A stretch of DNA of 53,017 bases from Streptomyces griseoaurantiacus (GCA_014656015.1 BNBP01000047.1:1-53017); one strand, 5' to 3'; shown: positions 34,891 through 43,429, numbered from the stretch's first letter. Numbers and translations are program-made. Notes: a model not told the origin generated them from the letters alone.

Positions 34891-35439
34891 ATGAGCGGGA
34901 CATCCGGAGGACGCGCGGACGACGGCCGGGAGCGGGACGAGCACCGGGACCGGGACGCCGAGGGGCGGGCGCGGAACGCACGGCCGCGGGACGGGCTGGG
35001 GCGGCCGCTGCCGTACGGCGCCGAGGGCGTGCCCCGGCAGCCGGAGGGGATCGTACGGGAACCGGAGCGGTCGGTCGCGGAGGCGCAGGCGCTGCTGGAC
35101 GCGGGCCGGCCCTTCCACGCGCACGAGGTCTTCGAGGACGCGTGGAAGAGCGGTCCGGAGGAGGAGCGCGGGCTGTGGCGAGGGCTCGCGCAGCTCGCGG
35201 TCGGCCTCACCCACGCCGCCCGCGGCAACGCGAGGGGCGGCGCCCGGCTGCTGCGGCGCGGCGCGGGGGCGGTGGAGGAATGGCGGACCCACGACGGGGG
35301 CCCGGCCGCACCGCACGGTCTCGACCTGCCCGGACTGGTCGTCTGGGCGCGGGAGTTGGCGGCCGGGGTGGAGCGCGGCGGCGAGCCGGTCGACGCGGCG
35401 GCGCGGGCCCCCCGGCTGCGGGGCGGGGCCGGGACCTGA
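34891..35439 (+). CDS. DUF309 family protein
   Basis: The 182-aa protein has an Arg/Asp-rich first third, then the DUF309 domain from about residue 70: ALLDAGRPFHAHEVFEDAWK, ERGLWRGLAQLAVGLTHAAR and GNARGGARLLRRGA. The conserved HAHEVFE...W and RGLAQ are visible. The function of the family is not known; it is a small all-helical domain. No SD is present. GACAAT stands 6 nt before the ATG, indicating a leaderless transcript. It sits between tRNA-Pro copy 2 and cobF and may be transcribed with cobF. Confidence 0.87.
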   Translation: MSGTSGGRADDGRERDEHRDRDAEGRARNARPRDGLGRPLPYGAEGVPRQPEGIVREPERSVAEAQALLDAGRPFHAHEVFEDAWKSGPEEERGLWRGLAQLAVGLTHAARGNARGGARLLRRGAGAVEEWRTHDGGPAAPHGLDLPGLVVWARELAAGVERGGEPVDAAARAPRLRGGAGT

Positions 35440-35515
35440 GCCCGCACGGAGCCGGGACCTGAGCCCGCGCGGAGCCGCCGCACGCGGGGACGGCGGCGTG
35501 CGGCAGACTCGGGGC

Positions 35516-36286
35516 GTGCGAGAGATTCATGTCATCGGCATCGGAGCGGGCGACCCCGAGCAGCTCACCCTGCAGGCGGTCAAGGCGCTGAGGAGCACCG
35601 ACGTGTTCTTCCTCCTGGACAAGGGCGAGGTGAAGGCGGATCTCGTGGGGCTGCGCCGCGAGATCCTCGACGCGCATCTGCCCGAGGGCTCGTACCGGCT
35701 GGTCGAGGTCCGGGACCCGGAGCGCGACCGGTCGGCCGGCGGCGCCGGCTACTCCCCCGCCGTCGGCGACTGGCGCAGCGCCCGTGCCGACATCTACGAG
35801 CGGCTGCTGCGCGAGGAACTCGGCGAGCGGGAGCGCGGGGCGTTCCTGGTCTGGGGCGATCCGGCCCTGTACGACAGCACGCTGGGCATCCTGGAGGAGG
35901 TGCGGAAGCGGGGGAACGTGGCGTTCGGCTACGACGTCGTCCCCGGCATCAGCAGTGTCTCCGCTCTGGTGGCCCGCCACCGCACAGGGCTGAACCGGGT
36001 GGCGCGCCCGGTGCAGATCACCACGGGCCGGCGTCTCGCGGAGGGCTTTCCCGAGGGGGTCGACGACGTGGTGGTGATGCTCGACGCGCACCAGGCGTTC
36101 CTGCGCCACGCGCAGGACGACATCGACATCTACTGGGGCGCGTACATCGGCACCCCGGACGAGATCCTGGTCTCCGGCCCCCTGGCGGAGAAGGCCGACG
36201 AGATCGTCCGGCTGCGGGCGGAGGCGCGGGAGCGCAAGGGCTGGATCATGGACACGTATCTGCTGCGCAGGCGGCCCGGCGCGTAG
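35516..36286 (+). CDS. cobF: Precorrin-6A synthase (deacetylating), CobF
   Basis: The 256-aa SAM-dependent methyltransferase of aerobic cobalamin synthesis methylates precorrin-5 at C-1 with loss of acetate. The first motif VREIHVIGIGAGDPEQLTLQ is the tetrapyrrole-methylase loop. YDVVPGISSVSALVARHRTG and RPVQITTGRRLAEGFPEGVD are CobF-type, as is the C-terminal ERKGWIMDTYLLRRRP. GTG 35516 gives the family start and lies 6 nt after CAGACT, so it may be leaderless; a GTG at 35498 would add 6 residues. It converges on cobK (18-bp gap), the next-step reductase. No other cob genes are in the window. Confidence 0.93.
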   Translation: MREIHVIGIGAGDPEQLTLQAVKALRSTDVFFLLDKGEVKADLVGLRREILDAHLPEGSYRLVEVRDPERDRSAGGAGYSPAVGDWRSARADIYERLLREELGERERGAFLVWGDPALYDSTLGILEEVRKRGNVAFGYDVVPGISSVSALVARHRTGLNRVARPVQITTGRRLAEGFPEGVDDVVVMLDAHQAFLRHAQDDIDIYWGAYIGTPDEILVSGPLAEKADEIVRLRAEARERKGWIMDTYLLRRRPGA

Positions 36287-36304
36287 GGCGCCCCGCCCCG
36301 CCGT

Positions 36305-37063
36305 CTACAGGACGCCGAGCAGGCCCAGCCTCGCCACGGCGCCCGCCACGTCCTCGACGGCCGTCACGCCCGCCGGGAGTGCCGGACGCCGGACGAGGAC
36401 GACCGGGAGGCCGAGCCGCCGGGCGGCGGTGAGTTTGGGGGCCGTGGCCGAGCCTCCGCTGTCCTTGGTGACCAGGAGCTGGATGCCGTGGTGCCGCAGC
36501 AGCGTCAGCTCGTCCTCGTGGGTGAAGGGGCCCCGGGCCAGGAGCACCTCCGTGCGGGCGGGCAGCGGAGGGCCGGGCGGCTCCACGGACCGTACGACGA
36601 AGTGGTGGTGGTCGAGGTCCGCGAAGGCGGCGAGACCGAGGCGTCCGGTGGTCAGCAGGACCCGGCGCGGGGCGAGCCCGGCCAGCGTCCGGGCCGCGGC
36701 CTCGAGGGAGGGCACCGGGAGGTGGCGGTCCTGTGGACCGGGGGACGGGAAGCCGGGGCGCCGCAGGAAGACGGCGGGCACGCCGGTGGCCGCGGCGGCC
36801 CGTGCCGCGTGGGCGGTGATCCGTGCGGCGAAGGGGTGGGTGGCGTCGACGAGGGCGTCCACGGCGTGCTCGCGGAGCCAGGCGGCGAGCCCCTCGGCCC
36901 CGCCGAAGCCGCCGAGGCGCACCTGTCCGGGGAGGGCGCCGGGGCGGGTGACCCGCCCCGCGAGGGAGGTGGTCACCCGCAGGCCGGGGCGGGCGGCGAG
37001 CACGGCGGCGGCGAGCTGCCGGGCCTCGGTGGTGCCGCCGAGTATCAGGACGTGCGGAGACAT
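36305..37063 (-). CDS. cobK: Precorrin-6A reductase, CobK
   Basis: The 252-aa NADPH-dependent reductase turns precorrin-6A into precorrin-6B, the step after CobF. Marks are the N-terminal HVLILGGTTEARQLAAAVLA, VDALVDATHPFAARITAHAA, PRRVLLTTGRLGLAAFADLD and LLVTKDSGGSATAPKLTAAR, all CobK/CbiJ blocks. ATG 37063 has no SD; TACGCT lies 7 nt upstream, suggesting leaderless expression. It converges with cobF, so the two consecutive enzymes are transcribed towards each other rather than as an operon. Confidence 0.94.
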   Translation of the reverse strand: MSPHVLILGGTTEARQLAAAVLAARPGLRVTTSLAGRVTRPGALPGQVRLGGFGGAEGLAAWLREHAVDALVDATHPFAARITAHAARAAAATGVPAVFLRRPGFPSPGPQDRHLPVPSLEAAARTLAGLAPRRVLLTTGRLGLAAFADLDHHHFVVRSVEPPGPPLPARTEVLLARGPFTHEDELTLLRHHGIQLLVTKDSGGSATAPKLTAARRLGLPVVLVRRPALPAGVTAVEDVAGAVARLGLLGVL

Positions 37064-37089
37064 GCCGGCGAGCGTACGTGTCCCCACGG

Positions 37090-37112
37090 GTGCCCGGCGC
37101 CTGCCCGGGCAC
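37090..37112 (-). terminator. Weak hairpin between TauE/SafE gene and cobK
   Basis: GTGCCCGG and CCGGGCAC enclose 7 nt, 62 bp downstream of the permease stop and just upstream of cobK. No U-tract, so only a candidate. Confidence 0.3.
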
Positions 37113-37173
37113 GCCGCACGGCCGCACGACCCGACGGCGCCCCGCACAGGAGCCACCGCGCCGACGGCCCGGC

Positions 37174-37947
37174 TCACCGCACCAGCAGTTGCACACCGCC
37201 CACCACGGTCGCGGCGATCACGAGGCGTTCGAAGAGGCGCTGGTCGATGCGGCGGGCGGCCCACTTGCCGAGGAGGGCGCCGGGGACGACGAACACCACG
37301 AGTGCCGCGTCGAGCAGCAGCGAGGGGCCGTCGATCAGGCCGAGGCCGACACTGAAGGGCACCTTGGCGATGTTCACGATCAGGTAGAAGAACGCCGAGG
37401 TGCCGAGGAAGCCGAGCTTGCGGAAGCCCGCGGAGAGCAGGTACAGCGACATCACCGGGCCGCCCGCGTTGGCGACCATGGTGGTGAAGCCGCCGAGGGC
37501 GCCGTACGAGCGCGCCTTGACGCGGCCGCCCCGGGTGACCACCTCCTCCGGGTCCCTCCCGCGCTCGGCGGTGCGCCGACGCCACACCGTGACCGCCGAC
37601 ATGAGCAGCAGGATCGCGCCGATCGACACCCTCACCATCCCGTCGCCGGCCCACACCAGGAACCCGGTGCCGAGGACGACGCCGACCGCCACCGCGGGGA
37701 ACAGCCCCCACAGGGTGGGCCAGTGGGCGTGCCGCCGGTAGGTGAGGACGGCGAGGACGTCGCCGGCGATGAGGAGGGGCAGCAGTACGCCGGTCGAGGC
37801 GCGGGCCGGCAGTACGACGGCGAAGACCGCCAGGCTGACGGTGTTGGCGCCGCTCACCGCGGTCTTGGAGAAGCCGACGAGCGCGACGGCGGCGGCGAGC
37901 GCGGCGAAGCCCCAGGGGCTCAGGTGTGAAAGCGAGATCGTGTCCAT
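37174..37947 (-). CDS. TauE/SafE-family sulfite/organic anion permease
   Basis: The 257-aa membrane protein has about seven hydrophobic segments, with GFAALAAAVALVGFSKTAVS at the N-terminus and the repeated half ALGGFTTMVANAGGPVMSLY (the GGxxxxxAxxGG family signature). LLLPLLIAGDVLAVLTYRRH and FFYLIVNIAKVPF are also typical. Family members export sulfite, sulfonates or other small anions. Start ATG 37947 has no clear SD; TAGCAT lies 10 nt upstream, giving a leader of a few bases at most. It is not linked to the sulfur cluster at 10-20 kb, so its anion is unknown. Confidence 0.9.
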   Translation of the reverse strand: MDTISLSHLSPWGFAALAAAVALVGFSKTAVSGANTVSLAVFAVVLPARASTGVLLPLLIAGDVLAVLTYRRHAHWPTLWGLFPAVAVGVVLGTGFLVWAGDGMVRVSIGAILLLMSAVTVWRRRTAERGRDPEEVVTRGGRVKARSYGALGGFTTMVANAGGPVMSLYLLSAGFRKLGFLGTSAFFYLIVNIAKVPFSVGLGLIDGPSLLLDAALVVFVVPGALLGKWAARRIDQRLFERLVIAATVVGGVQLLVR

Positions 37948-38166
37948 GCGGCAACCGATGCTATGCCGCTCCCACCTGGCGCGTAAGGAGTATCTCGCCT
38001 TTCGGTCCTTATCTCCCCGGCGGGCCCTGACGGGTTTCCGGCGGGGGGTGGTGGGCACCCGCGTGAGCGTGGGGCGGACACGCGGGACGTCCGAGACGCC
38101 AGGGCCCGCGGGGACGCCGGCCCGAGGACAAAGGACCCGAGGACACTAGACAAGGAGAACCGCGGC

Positions 38167-38661
38167 ATGACCGTAGTGAAGAGCACGCTCCCCGACGACG
38201 CCCGTCGGGTGGCAGGGGACGCCCTCCAGCAGACGCTGGTGGATCTGCTCGGCCTCTCGCTCGTGGGCAAGCAGGCCCACTGGAGCATCGTCGGGCCCCG
38301 GTTCCGTTCCATCCACCTCCAGCTCGACGAGGTCGTGGACAGCGCCCGCGCCTTCTCCGACACCGTGGCCGAGCGCGCCGCGGCGATCGGCGTGGCGCCG
38401 GACGGCCGGCCGGAGACCATCGCCGCCTCGTTCAGCCTGGGCGGTCCGAAGGTCGGCTGGGTGCGCGACTCCGAAGTCGTCCAGGTGATCGTGGACGCGC
38501 TGGAGTCGGCGATCCGGCGGCTGCGGGAGCGGATCGAGACCACCGAGAAGGCCGACCCGGTCACCCAGGACCTGCTGATCGCCATCACCGCCGATCTGGA
38601 GAAGCAGCGGTGGATGTTCGACGCGGAGAACTACCCGCACGAGGAGGGCGGCGAGGGCTGA
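38167..38661 (+). CDS. dps: Dps-family ferritin-like DNA-protection protein
   Basis: The 164-aa four-helix Dps protein has the inter-subunit ferroxidase residues His38, His50, Asp65 and Glu69 at exactly the spacing of Listeria Dps (31, 43, 58, 62). KQAHWSIVGP and ADLEKQRWMFDAENY are the conserved ends of helices A and D. Dodecamers store iron and consume peroxide. The short acidic tail EEGGEG lacks the Lys-rich extension used for DNA binding in E. coli, so DNA binding is uncertain. SD AAGGAG precedes ATG 38167. It is adjacent to katE on the same strand, but a strong hairpin separates the two genes. Confidence 0.95.
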   Translation: MTVVKSTLPDDARRVAGDALQQTLVDLLGLSLVGKQAHWSIVGPRFRSIHLQLDEVVDSARAFSDTVAERAAAIGVAPDGRPETIAASFSLGGPKVGWVRDSEVVQVIVDALESAIRRLRERIETTEKADPVTQDLLIAITADLEKQRWMFDAENYPHEEGGEG

Positions 38662-38698
38662 CTTCCCTCGCCGGGCGGGACGTGTCGGTCCGAGGGAC

Positions 38699-38753
38699 CG
38701 TCACGACGCGCGGGCCGCCACGGCTCGCCCGTGGCGGACCGCGCGTCGTGACG
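38699..38753 (+). terminator. 25-bp hairpin after dps
   Basis: The 25-nt arm starting CGTCACGACGCGCGG is matched by one ending CCGCGCGTCGTGACG, with one mismatch and a 5-nt loop, 37 bp after the dps stop. Confidence 0.85.
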
Positions 38754-38776
38754 TGAGGGGCCGCATCGGCGGGCCC

Positions 38777-38818
38777 GACAGCCGGATCGGCAAGCCCGGA
38801 CAGCCGGATCGGCAAGCC
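38777..38818. repeat. 20-bp direct repeat, 22-bp period, upstream of katE
   Basis: GACAGCCGGATCGGCAAGCC occurs at 38777 and 38799, two helical turns apart, about 120-160 bp before the katE start. It could be a pair of regulator sites. Confidence 0.7.
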
Positions 38819-38841
38819 TCTGCAAGAGGCCGACAATCACA

Positions 38842-38857
38842 CGAACGCACGCGTTCG
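38842..38857. promoter_or_regulatory. CGAACG-N4-CGTTCG palindrome in the katE promoter region
   Basis: The perfect 6-4-6 inverted repeat lies about 80 bp before the katE ATG in an otherwise unstructured leader. A repressor site is possible. Confidence 0.4.
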
Positions 38858-38935
38858 ACACCTGCTCCCCCGGGTACTCAGGCGGCTCCGCCGCGCAGTG
38901 AGGCACGGCGCGTACAGAACCACCGTGGGAGTGCG

Positions 38936-41209
38936 ATGACTGAGAAGAACCCCGTGCGGGCTTTCGCGGAGAAGGCGGCCGACGTGCTCCGCGGCGACGG
39001 GCCTCCCGAGGGGGTGCCGGGCCGGCCGGCCCCCGAGACCCCGTCCCTCGCGGAGCCCACCGAGCCCAGGGAGCCGCTGCCGCCCAAGCCGGACCAGGGC
39101 TCGCCGGAGACGGTCAGCCCCACCGGGCGGGCCACCGGCGCCGATCCGAGGACGCGCGCGCAGCACGGCGCCCACCTGACCACGGCTCAGGGCGCCCGGC
39201 TGTACGACACCGACCACTCCCTCAAGGCCGGCCCGCGCGGCCCCGTCCTGCTGCAGGACCACCATCTGCGGGAGAAGATCACCCACTTCGACCACGAGCG
39301 CATCCCGGAGCGGGTCGTGCACGCGCGGGGTGCCGCCGCGCACGGCGTCTTCAAGGGGTACGGCACCGCCGCGAGCGTCACGAAGGCGGCCTTCCTCGGC
39401 AAGGACGTCGAGACGCCGGTGTTCACACGGTTCTCCACCGTGCTCGGCTCGCGCGGTTCGGCGGACACCGTGCGCGACACCCGGGGCTTCGCGACGAAGT
39501 TCTACACCACCGAGGGCACCTTCGACCTGGTCGGCAACAACATCCCGGTCTTCTTCATCCAGGACGCGATCAAGTTCCCGGACGTCATCCACGCCGGGAA
39601 GCCGCACCCGGACCGGGAGATCCCCCAGGCGCAGAGCGCGCACGACACCTTCTGGGACTTCGTCACCCTGCACACCGAGGCGACCCACCACACCCTGTGG
39701 AACATGTCCGACCGGGGCATCCCCCGCTCGTACCGCATGATGGAGGGCTTCGGCGTCCACACCTTCCGGCTGGTCGACGCGAAGGGTGCCACGACGCTGG
39801 TGAAGTTCCACTGGAAGCCGAAGCTGGGCGTGCACTCCCTGGTGTGGGAGGAGGCGCAGATCGCGGGCGGGGTGGACCCCGACTTCCACCGCAGGGACCT
39901 CTACGACGCGATCGAGGCGGGCGCGTACCCGCAGTGGGAGCTGGGCATCCAGACCTTCCCCGACAACCCCGAGCAGACCTTCGAGGGCATCGACCTGCTG
40001 GACCCGACGAACATCGTCCCCGAGGAGTTGGCGCCGGTGCAGCCGATCGGGCTGCTGACGCTGAACCGGAACCCGACGAACTTCTTCGCGGAGACCGAGC
40101 AGGTCGCCTTCCACCCGGGTCATCTGGTGCCGGGCATCGACGTCACCGACGACCCGCTGCTGGCCGGGCGCCTGTTCTCCTACCTGGACACGCAGATCAC
40201 CCGGCTCGCCGGGCCCAACTTCGGGCAGATCCCGATCAACCGCCCGCACGCCGAGGTCAACGACATGCTGCGGGACGGCTTCCACCAGCAGGCCGTGCAC
40301 ACGGGCGTGGCCCCGTACCGGCCCAACTCCCTCGACGGCGGCTGCCCGTTCACGGCGGGCGCCGACGAGGGGGCGTTCGTCGAGACGCCGGTGACCGTGC
40401 CGCAGGGGAAGAAGGTCCGTGAGGCCCCGGAGACGTTCTCGGAGCACTTCAGCCAGCCGCGCAGGTTCTGGCGGAGCATGAGCCCGGTGGAGCGGGAGCA
40501 CATCGTGGCCGCGTACACCTTCGAGCTCGGCAAGTGCTACGAGCAGTCCATCAAGGAGCGCGGACTGCAGGTGCTGGCCAATATCGACCCCGAGCTGTGC
40601 GCGCCGGTCGCCGCGGGGCTCGGGCTGCCCGCGCCGGAGCCGACGGTGGCGCTGGAGGAGGTCGAGCCCAGCCCGGCCCTCTCCCAGGTGGGTGGGGACT
40701 GGCCGGCCGACGGCCGCCTGATCGCCATCGTCACCGACGGGCAGGGCGACCTGGACGGCGTGCGCGCGGTGCGGCAGGCCGTCCTCGACGGCGGCATGGT
40801 GCCGCTGGTCGTGGCCCCGGCGGGCGGCAAGCTGGACGCCGAGGGGGCCGACCCGGTCACCGTGCAGCGCACGTTCACCACCGCCCGGTCGATCGAGTTC
40901 GACGCGGTGCTGCTCGCGGGGGTGCCCGGCAGGGGCGCCGACGCCCTCGGCGCCCGGGACGCGAAGGCAGGGGAACCAGCCTCCGGAACGGCCACGGACC
41001 CCCGGGTGCTGCTGTTGCTGGACGAGGCGTTCCGGCACGGCAAGGCGATCGGTGTCTGGGGCGGGGGCGGCACGGTGCTCGAGGCGGCGGGCGTCCCCTC
41101 GGGCGCGCCCGGTGTGGTGAGCGCCGACAGCGGCCCGGAGGCGCTGGCCGAGGTCACGCGGCTGCTGGCCACCCACCGGGTGTGGGAGCGTTTCACGGCC
41201 GCGGGCTGA
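38936..41209 (+). CDS. katE: Large-subunit (HPII-type) catalase
   Basis: The 757-aa clade-2 haem catalase converts H2O2 to O2 and water. Active-site residues are His129 (VVHARGAAAHG), Asn201 (DLVGNNIPVFFIQD) and proximal Tyr416 (FSYLDTQITRL), almost the numbering of E. coli HPII (128, 201, 415). The N-terminal ~85-residue arm and a C-terminal flavodoxin/DJ-1-like domain (GRLIAIVTDGQGDLDGVRAV to LATHRVWERF) are both present, so it is full-length. ATG 38936 with GGGAG SD; the frame open upstream is not supported. The operator-like palindrome and 20-bp repeats lie upstream; a 13-bp terminator follows. Confidence 0.96.
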   Translation: MTEKNPVRAFAEKAADVLRGDGPPEGVPGRPAPETPSLAEPTEPREPLPPKPDQGSPETVSPTGRATGADPRTRAQHGAHLTTAQGARLYDTDHSLKAGPRGPVLLQDHHLREKITHFDHERIPERVVHARGAAAHGVFKGYGTAASVTKAAFLGKDVETPVFTRFSTVLGSRGSADTVRDTRGFATKFYTTEGTFDLVGNNIPVFFIQDAIKFPDVIHAGKPHPDREIPQAQSAHDTFWDFVTLHTEATHHTLWNMSDRGIPRSYRMMEGFGVHTFRLVDAKGATTLVKFHWKPKLGVHSLVWEEAQIAGGVDPDFHRRDLYDAIEAGAYPQWELGIQTFPDNPEQTFEGIDLLDPTNIVPEELAPVQPIGLLTLNRNPTNFFAETEQVAFHPGHLVPGIDVTDDPLLAGRLFSYLDTQITRLAGPNFGQIPINRPHAEVNDMLRDGFHQQAVHTGVAPYRPNSLDGGCPFTAGADEGAFVETPVTVPQGKKVREAPETFSEHFSQPRRFWRSMSPVEREHIVAAYTFELGKCYEQSIKERGLQVLANIDPELCAPVAAGLGLPAPEPTVALEEVEPSPALSQVGGDWPADGRLIAIVTDGQGDLDGVRAVRQAVLDGGMVPLVVAPAGGKLDAEGADPVTVQRTFTTARSIEFDAVLLAGVPGRGADALGARDAKAGEPASGTATDPRVLLLLDEAFRHGKAIGVWGGGGTVLEAAGVPSGAPGVVSADSGPEALAEVTRLLATHRVWERFTAAG

Positions 41210-41226
41210 GCACGCCTGCACGGCAG

Positions 41227-41259
41227 CCCCCCGTCCCCTGTTCACGAGGGGACGGGGGG
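41227..41259 (+). terminator. Terminator of katE
   Basis: CCCCCCGTCCCCT and AGGGGACGGGGGG are exact complements around a 7-nt loop, 17 bp after the katE stop. Confidence 0.85.
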
Positions 41260-41274
41260 CCGCCTTCGTCACGC

Positions 41275-41398
41275 ACGGACGAGGCCGCGCACACGCCGAG
41301 GGACCACGGACGAGGCCGCGCACACGCCGAGGGACCACGGACGAGGCCGCGCACACGCCGAGGGACCACGGACGAGGCCGCGCACACGCCGAGGGGCC
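41275..41398. repeat. 31-bp tandem repeat, four copies
   Basis: Units start at 41275, 41306, 41337 and 41368, each beginning ACGGACGAGGCCGCGCACAC. The first three are identical and the last differs by one base near its end. The 31-bp period is not a multiple of 3 and no gene is seen, so it is not coding. The array lies between two perfect hairpins (41227-41259 and 41392-41433). Confidence 0.95.
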
Positions 41399-41433
41399 GG
41401 AGCGACGGTCCGCCAACCGCCGCTCCGGCCCCT
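41392..41433 (-). terminator. Hairpin after the 31-bp array
   Basis: AGGGGCCGGAGCG and CGCTCCGGCCCCT are exact complements with a 16-nt loop. It could terminate minus-strand transcripts from 41486 or read-through from katE. Confidence 0.6.
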
Positions 41434-41485
41434 CTACCTACCCCTGTTTCCGTGATGGTCTACGTGGGCCCCTGCTCCTCGGCCC

Positions 41486-41668
41486 TCAGTCCTCGCCCCG
41501 GATGATGTTCCCCTCGGTCTCCCGGACCGATTCCGGCCCGTGGCGCTCGCCGCGCTCCTCGACCGCCGGCACACAGGTGCGTACGCCCTTGCCCCGCACC
41601 TGCCTGGCCTTGGCCCAGCCGGTTTCGAGTCGATCGGCGACGCAGGTGTCACTGGTGTGCGCGGTCAC
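41486..41668 (-). CDS. Small hypothetical protein (60 aa)
   Basis: I do not recognise this short frame. It begins with GTG, an AAGGAAG SD lies about 10 nt upstream, and it has a hydrophilic, evenly mixed composition (DRLETGWAKARQVRGKGVRT; CVPAVEERGERHGPESVRET). It has two cysteines and no membrane segment. It lies between the 31-bp array and the Rieske oxidoreductase gene, same strand as the latter. Coding is plausible from the SD and composition but unproven. Confidence 0.45.
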   Translation of the reverse strand: MTAHTSDTCVADRLETGWAKARQVRGKGVRTCVPAVEERGERHGPESVRETEGNIIRGED

Positions 41669-41840
41669 AGCGAGTCATCTTCCTTCTTCGTCCTGGAGAG
41701 CGGAGAGCTGGAAAGTACGGTAAGCACCTTTTCGCCGGTGCTTGTGAGGTCGGGTGCCCTTCGCCCGCGGGCCGAAACCCCGGCGACGGAACCCCGACGA
41801 CAACAATCCGACACTCCGGCGAGGGCACCCGGTGCCCCTC

Positions 41841-43370
41841 TCACAACTCCCTGCGTTCCAGCGGCCGCACGGCCGGCCCCTGCACGACTTCACCGTCGGT
41901 GCCGAAGCGGGAGCCGTGGCAGGGGCACTCCCAGGCGCGTTCGGCGCGGTTGAAGGCGACCAGGCAGCCCAGATGCGTGCAGCGCGCGGAGAGGGCGTGC
42001 AGGACGCCGGTCTCGTCCCGGTACACGGCGGTGCGCTTCCCGCCGACCTGGACGATCGCCCCGTCGCCCGGGGCGATCTCCTCGACGCCGGGACCGGTCA
42101 TCGAGGTGAGGCGGTCGCCGACGAAGTGGCGGGCCACCTTGGCCTGGTTCTTGAGGAACTCCCCGCCCTCGCGGGCCACGGAGGCGAGGCGCCGGGGGTC
42201 GTACAGCCCGCTCCACGCCGGGGTGCGTCCGTCGATCAGATCGGCGAGCAGTCTGCCCGCCATGACACCCCCGCTCAGCCCCCAGCCGCCGAACCCGGTG
42301 GCCACGTAGGCGTGCCGGCTGCCCTGGTGCAGAGGGCCGACGAGCGGCACGGTGTCCGTGGAGTCGTTGTCCTGGGTGGCCCAGCGGTGGGTGACACGGA
42401 GGTCGCCGAAGGTGCGTCCGGCCCATTCCGTCAGCCGGGCGAAGCGCTCCTCGACGTCCACCCCGGAGCCCGGGGTGAAGTGCTCGCCGGTGATCACGAG
42501 GAGGCGCTCGCCGTCCGTGTACGGGGCGGTCCGCACCGAGCGGGTGTTCCCGTCGGGCGTGAGGTACATGCCGCGCGGGGCGGCCTCGGCCTCGATGGGC
42601 GCGGTGATCACGAGTTCGCGGCGCGGGGTGAGCCGGGTGAACAGCAGCGCGCGGTCGAAGACCGGGTAGTGCGTGGCGACGACCACCTCACGGGCCCTGA
42701 CCTCGGTACCCGCCTCGGTGGTCAGGACGCAGGGCTCGCCCTCGGTGAGGCCGGTGACCCGGGTGTTCTCGTGGAGGGTGCCACCCCGGCGGCGGATGTC
42801 CTCCGCGAGCGCCCTCAGGTACTTCACCGGGTGGAACTGCGCCTGACCGGTGACCCTAACGGCGCCGGCGACGGGGAAGGGCAGGTCGGTCTCGGTGGTG
42901 AACGCGGCGGGCAGCCCGGCCTCGCGGGCGGCCTCGGCCTCCGCCCGCAGTTCCTCGACGCGGCCCTCCTCCTGGGTGAAGGTGAAGGCGGTCGCCTCCT
43001 CCCATTCGCACTCGACGCCCAGCTCGGCGGCGATCTCCCCGGCGTGCCGGACGGCCTCGTACTGGGAGCGGGCGTACAGCCCGGCGGCCTCGGGGCCGCG
43101 GGTGCGGCGCAGCTTCTCGTAGACCAGCCCGTGCTGGGCGGTCAGCTTCGCCGTGGTGTGCCCGCTGACCCCGCCGGCGAGCCGGCCGGCCTCGAGGACC
43201 GCGACGCGGTGACCCCCGCGGGCGAGTTCCCAGGCGGTGCTGAGCCCGGCGACGCCGCCGCCCACCACGGCGACGTCCACCGTGAGGCCGTCCTCCGGCG
43301 GCGGTCCGGGTTCGCCCGCGGGGGCCGTCTCGAGCCAGTACGACCGGTGAAGTGCTGCCTGCTCGTCCAT
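41841..43370 (-). CDS. FAD-dependent oxidoreductase fused to a Rieske [2Fe-2S] domain
   Basis: The 509-aa protein has an N-terminal DAO-type FAD domain (VDVAVVGGGVAGLSTAWELA near residue 32, VAVLEAGRLAGGVSGHTTAK, C-terminal FAD loop HAYVATGFGGWGLSGG) and a C-terminal Rieske domain. There Cys464-x-His466 and Cys482-x2-His485 (15 residues between the pairs) ligate the cluster. Many actinobacterial and proteobacterial homologues exist, but the substrate is not established; glycine-oxidase-like chemistry with electron export through Rieske is inferred. ATG 43370 has only a weak SD. It lies beside katE and Dps, so a stress role is possible. Confidence 0.92.
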   Translation of the reverse strand: MDEQAALHRSYWLETAPAGEPGPPPEDGLTVDVAVVGGGVAGLSTAWELARGGHRVAVLEAGRLAGGVSGHTTAKLTAQHGLVYEKLRRTRGPEAAGLYARSQYEAVRHAGEIAAELGVECEWEEATAFTFTQEEGRVEELRAEAEAAREAGLPAAFTTETDLPFPVAGAVRVTGQAQFHPVKYLRALAEDIRRRGGTLHENTRVTGLTEGEPCVLTTEAGTEVRAREVVVATHYPVFDRALLFTRLTPRRELVITAPIEAEAAPRGMYLTPDGNTRSVRTAPYTDGERLLVITGEHFTPGSGVDVEERFARLTEWAGRTFGDLRVTHRWATQDNDSTDTVPLVGPLHQGSRHAYVATGFGGWGLSGGVMAGRLLADLIDGRTPAWSGLYDPRRLASVAREGGEFLKNQAKVARHFVGDRLTSMTGPGVEEIAPGDGAIVQVGGKRTAVYRDETGVLHALSARCTHLGCLVAFNRAERAWECPCHGSRFGTDGEVVQGPAVRPLERREL

Positions 43371-43429
43371 GTGACCCCAGGTTCCCCGCGCTCCCGGGGC
43401 CACACCGCGCGCCCTTCGGCGCCGCGTCC

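Noticed and set aside
37078..37929. 283-codon plus-strand frame opposite the TauE/SafE gene
   Set aside because: Its charged, low-hydrophobic composition is that of an antisense frame; the minus frame has clear membrane segments and the family signature.
41275..41398. Four 31-bp repeats as a CRISPR array
   Set aside because: The units are directly adjacent with no spacers and no cas genes are nearby, so this is a tandem repeat.
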